From positions 1 to 58,924 of the forward strand of contig CALFWW010000183.1 in NCBI GenBank assembly GCA_937928575.1: a DNA stretch of 58,924 nt, in the 5' to 3' direction. A program made the translations under genes and the position numbers. This document shows, piece after piece, positions 26,451 to 35,889 of the stretch. Under the pieces are notes generated by a model. The model was not told where the DNA came from and searched no databases. It was given only the letters and a program-made list of their open reading frames with translations. Origin of the DNA: an uncultured Saprospiraceae bacterium (lineage in GTDB: Bacteria; Bacteroidota; Bacteroidia; Chitinophagales; Saprospiraceae). Each line of letters opens with the position of its first letter. Positions within the stretch are counted from its first letter, which is position 1.

Positions 26451-28886
26451 TTACGGTTTCATATCTGCTTCTTCTTTTCCTTTATTCTTCACATATTTTT
26501 CCAACCATTGATCTTGTTCCCACAACATATGCATGATGGATTCACGAGCGGCGTAGCCATGACTCTCTTTTGGAAACATGACCAATCGTACAGTAGCACC
26601 CAATCCTTTTAGCGCATTGAAGTAACGCTCACTTTGCATTGGATAAGTTCCAGAATTATTATCTGCTTGTCCGTGGACTAGTAACAATGGTGTCTTCATT
26701 TTTTCAGCATGCATGAATGGCGACATCGTATAATAGACTTCTGGCGCTTCCCAATAATTTCTTTCCTCCGCTTGAAATCCAAATGGCGTCAATGTTCTGT
26801 TATACGCACCTGATCTTGCAATTCCTGCTGCAAATAAATCACAATGACTTAATAAATTCGCAGTCATAAATGCACCATAGGAATGCCCACCAACACCAAC
26901 TCTTGAACGGTCGATGTAACCCAATTTATCTACCGCATCAATAGCGGCTTTTGCATTAGCAACCAACTGCTCTCTAAAAGTATCATTCGGTTGTTCATCC
27001 CCTTCACCAACAATTGGAAAAGCAGCATCATCCAAAACGACGTATCCACGATTGACCCAATAAATAGGTGAACCATACCACGGATATGTAAATTCATTTG
27101 GAGAAGAAGTCACTTGTCCTGCACTCGACTTGTCTTTAAATTCACGTGGATAAGCCCACATCAACATCGGCATTTTTTCTTTCTTCTTTTTGTCGTAACC
27201 AACTGGCAAGTATAATGTTGCACTAAGGTCCAATCCATCCTCTCTTTTGTAGGTAATCACTTCCTTATGCACATCTTGAATTGCTTCAAAAGGATTGTCG
27301 AAAGAAGTGACTTTGGTTAACTCACCTGATTTTAAATTTCTAAAAAAGTAATTTGGGAATTTATTTTTTGATTCTAAACGGGTCAATATCTTTCCAGCTT
27401 TCATGTCAACCGCGGTAACCAACGATTCCAACATTTCATCTGCTTTCGCTTGATAGATGCGTTCTGTTTTCCCTGTTTTGTAATTGTATTCATCTACAAA
27501 TGGTAATTTGCCTTCGTCGGAATATCCTTCCCCTAATAAGTGCATTTCATCTCCATCAATTTCCAACACACTATTTCCATACTCGTTTTTCTTGGTTACA
27601 AATTCGCCAGGATCACTGTATTTATCTTGATAATTTCTTTCATTATATAAAATTGGTTCTACGGAACTATCACTCGGATTAAAAATGGAAGTACGAAGCA
27701 TTCTGTCATTCCACCAATAATCATAGCTAACTGCCACATCATCTGTTCCCCATTCGATGCTGTTGTATCTTAGTTTTGTTTTCAGCAATAATTTTTTAGC
27801 ACTATTGAAAGGTGATGCTAATTGATAAACCGCATCTCGGAAAGGCACTTCTTTTTCAGGATCCCCTTCGTCCATCGCTTCTACCCAATATAGCGTTGCT
27901 GGTTGGTCTGCTCTCCAGTTCATACTACGTGGTCCAGTTCTTCTTGCCATAAAACCTTTTGGTAGGTCTTCGATAAGCGGAACTTCTAACACGGTTTTTA
28001 CTTTCTTCGCATTGGTGTCATAAATAGTTGTTGAACTTGGAAAACGGTAATATGGAACGAGATAAGAAAAAGGCTTCATGATGGTCTCTACCAAAATATT
28101 TTTTCCATCAGGAGAAACATTTATTTCAGTGTACATATCTGCATCCATCCATTTGGTTTCTTTTCCAGATAAATTCACTTTCCAAATTTCAGAAGTAGCT
28201 AGTTGAACAAAATTATTTTCATCAACAGGGTTTTTCAACAAATCTTGATAGGTTCTATTTTGTGCTTTTTTTCCGCCATCATTTACAGAAATCGTTGGTC
28301 CGGTTGGTACTGAAGTTTTGTTATCTACCAATGCTTTTCTATTAGTCGGTAATTTGGTATATAGAATGGTTTTATTATCCAACCAGTTAATAGCTGTATT
28401 CATATTAGCACTGACAACAGCATCCGTCAATTTGGAAGCTTTTTTATTGTCGATATCTAACACCCATAATTCAACTCCCGTGTTCACCGTGTTGGTGAAA
28501 GCCATGAATTTCTGATTGGCAGACCAAGTCCAGTTGGTCATTCTTGCATCTTTAGGCAAACCAGTTACTGCTTGTTCTTGTTTTGTTGCCATGTCAAATA
28601 CTTTGATGTCATAACGATATCTGGCTCTACTGGAAATATTGGTTTTTGGATTAATTCGCAATCCTGCCAATCTCATTTCAGTTTCTGATAATTCTTGAAT
28701 GCTTTTAAATGCTCGACGATATAATAAGACGGCCTTTGTTCCTTTAGAGTTGATTCGCATCCAAGGTGCTGGTGAGGCATCGGCCAATACGCTGATGTCT
28801 TTGTGCGGCATCTGATATTGAAGATCAACTTGTGCGAATAAAAATAAAGGAAATAGGAAAAATAATAGGGTGGTGAATTTTTTCAT
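26451..28886 (-). CDS. S9 family prolyl-oligopeptidase-like peptidase (S9D glutamyl endopeptidase type)
   Basis: An 811-aa secreted serine peptidase with signal peptide MKKFTTLLFFLFPLFLFA-Q. An N-terminal beta-propeller (residues ~40-560) is followed by an alpha/beta-hydrolase domain. The nucleophile is Ser669 in GGHSYGAFM, Asp742 lies in GQADNNSG and His776 in ESHGY. GGHSYGAFMTANLL with IARSGAYNRTLTPFGFQ is the hallmark of the glutamyl endopeptidase (S9D) branch known from plastids and bacteria. It would cleave short peptides, perhaps after Glu, in the periplasm. It stands alone on the minus strand. Confidence 0.88.
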   Translation of the reverse strand: MKKFTTLLFFLFPLFLFAQVDLQYQMPHKDISVLADASPAPWMRINSKGTKAVLLYRRAFKSIQELSETEMRLAGLRINPKTNISSRARYRYDIKVFDMATKQEQAVTGLPKDARMTNWTWSANQKFMAFTNTVNTGVELWVLDIDNKKASKLTDAVVSANMNTAINWLDNKTILYTKLPTNRKALVDNKTSVPTGPTISVNDGGKKAQNRTYQDLLKNPVDENNFVQLATSEIWKVNLSGKETKWMDADMYTEINVSPDGKNILVETIMKPFSYLVPYYRFPSSTTIYDTNAKKVKTVLEVPLIEDLPKGFMARRTGPRSMNWRADQPATLYWVEAMDEGDPEKEVPFRDAVYQLASPFNSAKKLLLKTKLRYNSIEWGTDDVAVSYDYWWNDRMLRTSIFNPSDSSVEPILYNERNYQDKYSDPGEFVTKKNEYGNSVLEIDGDEMHLLGEGYSDEGKLPFVDEYNYKTGKTERIYQAKADEMLESLVTAVDMKAGKILTRLESKNKFPNYFFRNLKSGELTKVTSFDNPFEAIQDVHKEVITYKREDGLDLSATLYLPVGYDKKKKEKMPMLMWAYPREFKDKSSAGQVTSSPNEFTYPWYGSPIYWVNRGYVVLDDAAFPIVGEGDEQPNDTFREQLVANAKAAIDAVDKLGYIDRSRVGVGGHSYGAFMTANLLSHCDLFAAGIARSGAYNRTLTPFGFQAEERNYWEAPEVYYTMSPFMHAEKMKTPLLLVHGQADNNSGTYPMQSERYFNALKGLGATVRLVMFPKESHGYAARESIMHMLWEQDQWLEKYVKNKGKEEADMKP

Positions 28887-29209
28887 GATGTTGATTTTTT
28901 GATGATTTCAATTTACAGAATCAGAATGGAAATTCTCAGGAAAATAACATTGTTTACTATTTATTAACTTTTTTGGTTGATAAGATGTATTACAGACATG
29001 TTTTTTGGCACACAGATGCCACAGATTAACACAGATCCAATACGTACTCATCTGTGTTCATCTGAGTAATCTGTGTGAACCAAATCACGTCCTCATTCTG
29101 TATGTGACTTCAGTGCAATGAATTTTAAGAAACAAGAGCTTTGTGTTTCCTTCAACTTCGCTCAGTACATGCCTATGATTCTTTGTGAGCTTTGTGTTAA
29201 GATACGTCC
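28887..29209. other. 323-bp intergenic region with palindromes
   Basis: It holds a CACAGAT-type palindrome at 29009-29077 (left arm CACACAGATGCCACAGATT, right arm ATCTGTGTT...AATCTGTGTG). It also holds a one-sided pair of GAGCTTTGTGTT repeats near 29136-29200. No gene is seen. Confidence 0.7.
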
Positions 29210-29605
29210 TCAAATTCTAACAAAATAAACATCGCTCTTATTCCGCGCAATATTAGTAACCTGAAAAGCACCAGCCTGATTAGAACAATGTTCGATTAAA
29301 TTAAAAACAATACAAGATTTAGGAAGGCCGTCGAAGATGAGCGTAAAATAATTTTTGCCAATACGCGCTTGTTGCCATTGCGGGTACAATGTTATGTTAT
29401 CCACATGAACCAAATCAGAAACATGATCTGAATGCTGATCATAAAGCATAGTCGTTGGCCAAATTCGAATCAATAAATCGTCTACCACATCCAAGATGCA
29501 ATGCACGACCACTTGACCCTTTTCATGCACTTGTTCCGAAATTTTTTGGATAATTTCTGGTGCAATTTCGACCTTTGGTTTTTGTATGATAGTAGGCGAT
29601 GACAT
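29210..29605 (-). CDS. Conserved hypothetical protein
   Basis: A 131-aa protein without signal peptide or membrane helix. It begins with a polar Pro/Ile-rich segment. A mixed alpha/beta part (GQVVVHCILDVVDDLLIRIWPTT) is followed by NITLYPQWQQARIG and by KSCIVFNLIEHC ... FQVTNIARNKSDVYFV. The final NIxRNxxDVYxV pattern is seen in unnamed Bacteroidota proteins, as far as I recall. The function is unknown. It follows the GNAT gene by 28 bp on the same strand and is probably in the same transcript. Confidence 0.7.
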   Translation of the reverse strand: MSSPTIIQKPKVEIAPEIIQKISEQVHEKGQVVVHCILDVVDDLLIRIWPTTMLYDQHSDHVSDLVHVDNITLYPQWQQARIGKNYFTLIFDGLPKSCIVFNLIEHCSNQAGAFQVTNIARNKSDVYFVRI

Positions 29606-29633
29606 TAGAGATATATTTTGCTAATCAAATTTA

Positions 29634-30167
29634 CTAAAGATTTTTCAAAACATAAATTCTGTTATGTTCATTGTGATTGTCTATCCTCGAAGTGTCGTGT
29701 CTAAAATGATTTTTCAATAATAAATGAATTGAGGCTTGATTGCGTTCATCTGTGAAAGCTTCCAAAGTAGCTAATTCCAACGTTCTGAAGCCATAATCGA
29801 TCACCAATTCCATCGCTTCTGTCATATATCCTTGTCTATGAAATTCAGGCATCAGATCATATCCGACTTCTCCACTATTGTGTTTTTCTGAAAAATTCCA
29901 GAGACAAATAGAACCGATCATGTTGTGTAATTCTTTTGTTGTAATTGCCCATGTAATCCACTTATTGCCATTCATCCCTCGCTTTATTTTTTTGATAAAT
30001 TTGGTCGCATCTAATAATTTAGTGGCAGGTTCTCTTTTGATGTATTTCAAAACTTCCGGATTGGAACGAAGAAAGAAAACTTCATTGACATCTGTGAATT
30101 CAATTCTGCGGAGAATGAGTCGCTTGGATTCAAGGGTTGGGAAAGGGGAGAAGTTGAGTGGTTTCAT
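29634..30167 (-). CDS. GNAT family N-acetyltransferase (RimJ/RimL type)
   Basis: A 177-aa acetyltransferase from the preferred start MKPLNFSPFPTLESKRLILRR; a longer in-frame start at 30212 would add a hydrophobic stretch that the family lacks. TLESKRLILRRIEFTDVNEVF is the usual N-terminus of the RimJ/RimL group. The acetyl-CoA loop is weakly seen in the EVGYDLMPEFHRQGYMTEA region, with Q/RxxGxM in place of the classic RxxGxG/A. It transfers an acetyl group to an amine, possibly a ribosomal-protein or peptide N-terminus; the substrate is unknown. Confidence 0.85.
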   Translation of the reverse strand: MKPLNFSPFPTLESKRLILRRIEFTDVNEVFFLRSNPEVLKYIKREPATKLLDATKFIKKIKRGMNGNKWITWAITTKELHNMIGSICLWNFSEKHNSGEVGYDLMPEFHRQGYMTEAMELVIDYGFRTLELATLEAFTDERNQASIHLLLKNHFRHDTSRIDNHNEHNRIYVLKNL

Positions 30168-30379
30168 TAATGAGCAGTATAGGATATAAAGAAAGTTAAT
30201 AAAAAAATCCAAAGTATGTTTAAACTTATTCTAACTGATTTAATAATTTTATTTGTTCTTTTCTGCTAGCATGATTTTCAGAGCGTTACTCTCTTTAGAT
30301 ACATTCCCAATTCTTTTCGACCAAATTCCTTTATATGGAAGGGTAAAATCTTATTTTTACATTCAAAATTAGATATTCA

Positions 30380-31705
30380 ATGGCTACGCCTAAAACAGTC
30401 GCATTTCATACCCTTGGTTGCAAGCTCAATTACTCTGAGACTTCAACGATTAAGCGTTTGTTTGAAGATAAAGGTTATGGTGCAGTTCCATTTAGTGACG
30501 GAGCTGATATTTATGTCATCAATACCTGTTCTGTAACTGATTTCGCAGATCGAAAATGCAGGAAGATAGTCCGACAAGCACTGAAAAAAGCACCGCACGC
30601 GCAAGTCATCGTGACGGGTTGCTATGCACAATTGAAACCAAAAGAGATTGCTGAAATCCCAGGTGTAGACTTAGTGTTAGGTGCAGCGGAAAAATTCAGG
30701 ATAACAGATTATGTAGATGAGATTTCAAAAGCGCCAGGTAAAAATATGGTCGCTGCTGGAGATATTTGGGAAGCCACTTCTTTCAATAGTTCTTTTTCAT
30801 TTGGAGATCGAACCAGATCTTTTTTAAAAGTACAAGATGGTTGTGATTACAAATGTTCTTTCTGTACGATACCGATGGCAAGAGGGAAATCAAGAAGTGA
30901 CAGTATCGAAAACGTCGTTGCCAATGCCCAGGAGATTGCCAAAAAAGGTATCCAAGAAATTGTATTGACAGGTGTCAACATTGGAGATTTTGGAACCGAA
31001 AAAGGAGTTCCATCAAAAGACGGTCGGTTCATTGAATTAATAAAAGCATTGGATAGGGTTGAAGGAATTAATCGATTTAGAATTTCATCTATCGAACCCA
31101 ATCTTTGCTCTGATGAGGTAATTGAATTTGTTGCCAATTCTAAGAGGTTCGTACCTCATTTTCACATGCCTTTACAATCAGGAAATAATAAACAACTCAA
31201 AGAAATGCGTCGTCGCTACAAAAGAGAATTGTATGCGGATCGAGTTGCGAAGATAAAATCATTAATGCCACATTGTTGTATTGGTGTCGATGTGATTGTT
31301 GGTTTTCCAAATGAAACGAAAGAAGACTTTTTGGAGAGCTACAACTTTATTAGTGAACTGAATGTTTCTTATTTGCATGTCTTCACATATTCTGAAAGAC
31401 AAAATACATTGGCAGCAGAAATGCCGGAAGTGGTGGAAGTAGGAGAGCGTCGTAGAAGAAATGAAATGTTGAGAATACTTTCTCAGAAGAAACAGCGTTT
31501 TTTCTATGAACAATTTGTTGGTCAAGAAAGACCTGTTTTATTTGAGCAACACAAAGACAAAAGCTTGTTATCCGGTTTCACTGACAATTACGTCAAAATA
31601 GAAATGCCATTTGAATCAGGTAAAATCAATACCATCGAAAATGTACGATTGGAAAAGCTACAAGACAACTGTGTTATGTTGTCTAACAATTTAGCTACGG
31701 TTTAA
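30380..31705 (+). CDS. mtaB: tRNA t6A37 methylthiotransferase MtaB
   Basis: A 441-aa radical-SAM methylthiotransferase. The N-terminal UPF0004 domain has its three cluster cysteines at 14 (TLGCKLN), 50 (NTCSVT) and 81 (TGCYAQ). The radical-SAM cluster is C155/C159/C162 in GCDYKCSFCTIP, followed by RGKSRS. A C-terminal TRAM-like region ends the protein. TLGCKLNYSE and CTIPMARGKSRS place it with MtaB, which converts t6A to ms2t6A at position 37 of tRNAs reading ANN codons, rather than MiaB or RimO. lgt follows 30 bp downstream, so the two are likely co-transcribed. Confidence 0.93.
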   Translation: MATPKTVAFHTLGCKLNYSETSTIKRLFEDKGYGAVPFSDGADIYVINTCSVTDFADRKCRKIVRQALKKAPHAQVIVTGCYAQLKPKEIAEIPGVDLVLGAAEKFRITDYVDEISKAPGKNMVAAGDIWEATSFNSSFSFGDRTRSFLKVQDGCDYKCSFCTIPMARGKSRSDSIENVVANAQEIAKKGIQEIVLTGVNIGDFGTEKGVPSKDGRFIELIKALDRVEGINRFRISSIEPNLCSDEVIEFVANSKRFVPHFHMPLQSGNNKQLKEMRRRYKRELYADRVAKIKSLMPHCCIGVDVIVGFPNETKEDFLESYNFISELNVSYLHVFTYSERQNTLAAEMPEVVEVGERRRRNEMLRILSQKKQRFFYEQFVGQERPVLFEQHKDKSLLSGFTDNYVKIEMPFESGKINTIENVRLEKLQDNCVMLSNNLATV

Positions 31706-31735
31706 TAAGATAGAAAATTAAAACTATTCATATTT

Positions 31736-32914
31736 ATGTATCCAGATTTATCCTATATACTACATGCAATTTTTGGAACGGAACCAGATAACTGGACTTC
31801 CATCGTCAAGACATTTGGATTGTTTTTGGTGATTGCGATTTTGACGGGTGCTTTTTTTCTGAATCTAGAATTGAAAAGGAAAGAAAAGGAAGGGGTTTTA
31901 AAACCTAATAAAGTTACTGTTACGGTAGGAGAGGGGGCATCGATTTGGGAAATTCTGAACAATGCTATTTTCGGATTTATTTTAGGATTCAAAGTACCAT
32001 ATGTTTACAATAATTTTGTTGCCTTTCAATTAGATCCTGCAGGATTGATTTTTTCTACACAAGGATATTTATTGATAGGTCTTTTGTTAGCTGCCTTATT
32101 TGGTGGGTTTAAATATTGGGAGAAAAATCGATATAAACTACCTGAACCAAGAACAGAGGAAAGACTCGTAATGCCGCATGAAAGAATTGGTGACATTACT
32201 GTGATGTCTGCCATCTCAGGAGTAGTAGGAGCGAAAGTATTTGCAGTGTTAGAAGATTTACCAACCTTTTTTGCAGACCCAATCGGTACTTTCTTTTCAG
32301 GAAGTGGGATGGCAATTTATGGAGGATTGATAGGTGCTTTCGGAGTCGGTTATTTTTATCTGAAAAGGAATAACTTATCCATGCTTCACGTGATGGATGC
32401 AGTGGCACCTGGTTTAATCATAGCATGCGGTGTTGGAAGAATGGGTTGTCATTTTAGTGGTGATGGAGATTGGGGCGTACCTAATACCATGGCACAACCA
32501 AGTTGGTGGATTTTTCCAGATTATTGGTGGGCGTTCAGTTATCCACACAATGTTTTAAATGAAGGAAATCCAATTGCTGGTTGTACTTGGAGATATTGCA
32601 ATGAATTGACACAAGCCGTCTGGCCAACTTCTATTTATGAAATTTTCTTCCTTTGTGGAATCGGTGCGTTCTTATGGATGATTCGCAAACGCGTTAAAAT
32701 ACCTGGTTTACTTTTTTCCATCTACCTTATCTTCAATGGCTTCGAAAGATTCTGGATTGAAAAAATCCGTGTCAATGACAAGTATGATGTCCTCGGATTA
32801 AATTGGACGCAAGCAGAATTTATTGCTGTCATTTTGATGTTAATGGGAATTATTGCTTCCATCGTTTTAATTATTCGTGGAAGAAAAGATGATGGGTCTG
32901 TCAGTGTCGCATAA
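31736..32914 (+). CDS. lgt: Prolipoprotein diacylglyceryl transferase
   Basis: A 392-aa polytopic inner-membrane enzyme that moves diacylglycerol from phosphatidylglycerol to the lipobox cysteine of prolipoproteins. The Lgt signature is visible as DAVAPGLIIACGVGRMGCHFSGDGDWG, with the catalytic Arg in GRMGCH. GSGMAIYGGLIGAFG lies just before it and a late FNGFERFWIEKIRVN segment follows. It is about 100 residues longer than E. coli Lgt because of a larger N-terminal and periplasmic part, common in Bacteroidota. There are at least seven hydrophobic helices. Confidence 0.93.
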   Translation: MYPDLSYILHAIFGTEPDNWTSIVKTFGLFLVIAILTGAFFLNLELKRKEKEGVLKPNKVTVTVGEGASIWEILNNAIFGFILGFKVPYVYNNFVAFQLDPAGLIFSTQGYLLIGLLLAALFGGFKYWEKNRYKLPEPRTEERLVMPHERIGDITVMSAISGVVGAKVFAVLEDLPTFFADPIGTFFSGSGMAIYGGLIGAFGVGYFYLKRNNLSMLHVMDAVAPGLIIACGVGRMGCHFSGDGDWGVPNTMAQPSWWIFPDYWWAFSYPHNVLNEGNPIAGCTWRYCNELTQAVWPTSIYEIFFLCGIGAFLWMIRKRVKIPGLLFSIYLIFNGFERFWIEKIRVNDKYDVLGLNWTQAEFIAVILMLMGIIASIVLIIRGRKDDGSVSVA

Positions 32915-32966
32915 ATCATTACGACTGCTTATAGTATTCAATATTATCAATTAGTAAAGAGGATAA

Positions 32967-34094
32967 TTATTTTTCAGCTATTTTTTCTAAAACCTCAAAA
33001 ACTTGTTCTGAAGCGGTCTGCCAATCAAATCTTTTTCGTTGATCTCGTCCTTTTCGGATTAATTCAAGCTTTAAGTCTTCGTTGTTATCCAGTTCATTTA
33101 AAGCATTGGCGATATAATTGACATCTAGAGGATCGACCAATAAAGCGGCTTGACCAGCAACTTCAGGCATCGAAGAAACATTGGAAGTAATCACCGGCAC
33201 CTCACATTGCATCGCTTCTAAAATTGGAATACCGAAGCCTTCAAATACAGATACATAAACCAATGCAGTGGCACTTCCCAGAATTTTTGGTAATTCCTCT
33301 TTCTCAACATAATCCAGAAAAACAATGTCCGATTGGTGGGCAGCATTTTGATATGCGTTTTCAATAATTTGAGGCTTCCAGGCAAAACGACCACCAATTA
33401 CCAACTTAGTTTTGGAGCCACTTTGTTTTTTGAAAATATCAAATGCTTCTATTAAGCGATGGATATTTTTTCGTGGATTAATAGAGCCGATATAGAAAAA
33501 GTACGGTTCCCCATCTGAATATTTTTTGCGAATATCTTGTTGGGTGTGGACATTAACTGGTTTAAATTCTTCTCCGCATCCATTATAAATGACTTCCATT
33601 TTCTTGTCATCAATTCCATAAGTTTTAGCAATATCTTTTTTGGTAGCCTCAGAAACGGTAATGATATGATCTGCTTTTTGTAAAAATTGTGGGACATACT
33701 TATTGTAATATTTCAAAACCTGATTTGGTAATTGATCCGGATAGTGCACATGTGCAATGTCATGTGTTATCATAACAGTAGGGATATCTGTTGTGAGCGA
33801 GCAATACCCATCTGGCGAGAAAAAAACGTCTGGCTTTTCTTTTTTTAGAATTCGAGGAATACTCATTTCAAACCACCAATACCAAAGATAAGGGTGTCGA
33901 GCTGGTGGAAAAACATGGATAGGTTTTACATTTTTAGCGAAAACAAATTCCTCATCGTAAGGTCGATCGAACAAAAATATAAATTCATCTTCCGGATGAT
34001 CCGCCACCATTCTGGACAATAGCTCGTAGGTGACTCGACCGATTCCTTCGAGTTTGTCCTTGAGTAAAAAACGAGTATTGACGGCTATTTTCAT
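32967..34094 (-). CDS. Glycosyltransferase family 4 protein
   Basis: A 375-aa GT-B glycosyltransferase of the GT4 family. The N-terminus (INTRFLLKDKLEGIGRVTYELL) is the acceptor-side domain. The donor side has YFFYIGSINPRKNIHRLIEAF, VFLDYVEKEELPKILGSATALVYVS and the E-x7-E motif in FEGFGIPILEAMQCEVPVI. GIGRVTYEL and the R-K-N loop are close to mannosyl- or rhamnosyltransferases of surface polysaccharide synthesis. Donor and acceptor are unknown. It is divergent from nadB with an 86-bp shared promoter region. Confidence 0.88.
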   Translation of the reverse strand: MKIAVNTRFLLKDKLEGIGRVTYELLSRMVADHPEDEFIFLFDRPYDEEFVFAKNVKPIHVFPPARHPYLWYWWFEMSIPRILKKEKPDVFFSPDGYCSLTTDIPTVMITHDIAHVHYPDQLPNQVLKYYNKYVPQFLQKADHIITVSEATKKDIAKTYGIDDKKMEVIYNGCGEEFKPVNVHTQQDIRKKYSDGEPYFFYIGSINPRKNIHRLIEAFDIFKKQSGSKTKLVIGGRFAWKPQIIENAYQNAAHQSDIVFLDYVEKEELPKILGSATALVYVSVFEGFGIPILEAMQCEVPVITSNVSSMPEVAGQAALLVDPLDVNYIANALNELDNNEDLKLELIRKGRDQRKRFDWQTASEQVFEVLEKIAEK

Positions 34095-34156
34095 TGATAA
34101 ACAAAAGTAATATTCCTGTAAGGTATTTCCTGCTTTACAAACAAGTATTTAAACCT

Positions 34157-34164
34157 TACTTTTG
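34157..34164 (+). promoter_or_regulatory. -7 element TACTTTTG of nadB
   Basis: A full match to TAnnTTTG 16 nt before the GTG start of nadB. The -33 position holds TTT instead of TTG. Confidence 0.5.
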
Positions 34165-34180
34165 ACGAAAAATTAATATT

Positions 34181-35779
34181 GTGGAAACGGACGTACTTAT
34201 AATAGGTTCTGGAATTGCTGGTCTGACACTCGCAATTAAAGTGGCAACCAAGCGGCCAAATATTAAAGTGGCTGTTATCACCAAGACCGTAAAAGAAGAA
34301 TGTAATACCCGATATGCACAAGGAGGTATCTCTGCCGTTTGGAATCATGAGACTGATAATTTTGAAAAACATATCGCAGATACCCTCGATGCTGGAGATG
34401 GACTTTGCGAAAGAGCTATTGTAAAAATAGTAGTAGAAGAAGGACCGGATCGTGTTAGAGAAATCATTGATTGGGGAGCCAAATTTGATAAAGAAGAAGA
34501 TGGTAGTTACGACCTCGGAAAAGAAGGAGGTCACTCTGAAAATAGAATCTTACACTACAAAGATCAAACGGGTGCCGAGATGCATCGTGCGATCATGGAA
34601 AAAGCAAAGACGATTGAGAATATTATTTTATTAGAACATCACTTTGCTTTGGATTTTTTGACACAACATCATTTAGGGCGTAATGTATCTCGTGTAACTC
34701 CGGGTGTCGAATGTTATGGTGCATATGTCCTGAATAAGAAAACGAATCTGATTGAGACAATTCTTTCCAAAATCACCATAGCTGCTACAGGAGGTGCAGG
34801 TCAAATTTATAAAAGTACCACCAACCCAGTCATTGCAACCGGAGATGGAGTCGCCATGATGTATCGCGCTAAAGGTCGATTGGAAAATATGGAGTTCGTT
34901 CAATTTCATCCGACCTCTCTTTATAATCCAGCTCAGGAAGGTACTGCATTTTTGGTTTCAGAAGCAGTGAGAGGTTTTGGTGCGATTCTCAAAAGACAAG
35001 ATGGGTCGGAATTTATGTATGATTATGATCATCGAGGTTCATTAGCGCCCAGAGATATTGTTGCAAGAGCGATTGACAATGAAATGAAAATAAGTGGAGG
35101 TGAATTTGTTTATCTAGATTGCAGACATTTGAATCATGATGAATTCTACGAACATTTTCCGACCATCTATGATAAGTGTAAATCCGTTGGGATTGATGCT
35201 TTTAAAGAAATGATTCCAGTAGTTCCTTCTTGTCATTATCACTGTGGTGGTATCAATACGGATGAACATGGCCGAACTTCCATCAATCATTTATATGCTA
35301 TTGGTGAATGTACTTCTACTGGTTTGCATGGTGCAAATCGTCTAGCTTCCAACTCCTTATTAGAAGGATTGGTTTTTGCACATCGAGTAGCGATTGATAT
35401 TGATAAGACCATTGATTCGATTCAAATTAACAATAAGATTCCGGATTGGGATGCTAAAGGAGTGACCAATCCAAAAGAGATGGTTTTGATTACTCAAAGT
35501 TGGAAAGAACTGAAAGAGATCATGAGTAGTTATGTCGGGATAGTGCGTTCTAATGTACGTTTAAAAAGAGCACTGGATCGTTTGTGGTTGTTGTACAATG
35601 AGACGGAAGCATTATACGGTACTTCTATGATATCCGCTCAGATGGCGGAACTTAGAAATTTAATTACGATTGGTTATTTAGTAACGAAGTCAGCATCGCA
35701 AAGACGAGAAAGTCGAGGGCTTCATTTTACGACCGATTATCCGGAGAAGCAGGAGTTTATTGATGTGTCGATCTTGTAG
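34181..35779 (+). CDS. nadB: L-aspartate oxidase
   Basis: A 532-aa FAD enzyme that oxidises L-aspartate to iminoaspartate, the first step of quinolinate and NAD synthesis. The FAD-binding GSGIAGLTLAIK is at 8-19. NTRYAQGGISAVW, the active-site HPTSLYNP and RDIVARAIDNE are typical, as are SCHYHCGGINTDEHGRTS and GLHGANRLASNSLLEGLVF. The start is GTG (METDVLIIGSG), fixed by the family's N-terminus and by the promoter element 16 nt upstream. nadA and nadC are not adjacent. The presence of 3-hydroxyanthranilate dioxygenase elsewhere in the window means a second route to quinolinate may exist. Confidence 0.94.
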   Translation: METDVLIIGSGIAGLTLAIKVATKRPNIKVAVITKTVKEECNTRYAQGGISAVWNHETDNFEKHIADTLDAGDGLCERAIVKIVVEEGPDRVREIIDWGAKFDKEEDGSYDLGKEGGHSENRILHYKDQTGAEMHRAIMEKAKTIENIILLEHHFALDFLTQHHLGRNVSRVTPGVECYGAYVLNKKTNLIETILSKITIAATGGAGQIYKSTTNPVIATGDGVAMMYRAKGRLENMEFVQFHPTSLYNPAQEGTAFLVSEAVRGFGAILKRQDGSEFMYDYDHRGSLAPRDIVARAIDNEMKISGGEFVYLDCRHLNHDEFYEHFPTIYDKCKSVGIDAFKEMIPVVPSCHYHCGGINTDEHGRTSINHLYAIGECTSTGLHGANRLASNSLLEGLVFAHRVAIDIDKTIDSIQINNKIPDWDAKGVTNPKEMVLITQSWKELKEIMSSYVGIVRSNVRLKRALDRLWLLYNETEALYGTSMISAQMAELRNLITIGYLVTKSASQRRESRGLHFTTDYPEKQEFIDVSIL

Positions 35780-35806
35780 ATGCTGAATCTATATTTTTCA
35801 AAAAAA

Positions 35807-35844
35807 AATCGGCCAATAGAAGGGGTAATTCCTAATGACCGATT
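35807..35844. terminator. Probable terminator between nadB and the LytTR gene
   Basis: AATCGG...CCGATT outer arms with imperfect inner pairing lie between two converging genes. A poly-A run directly before it would give a T run for the leftward transcript. Confidence 0.5.
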
Positions 35845-35889
35845 AAATGCTTATCAAAACTCGAATTAACTATTTACTTTTCAATTCTT

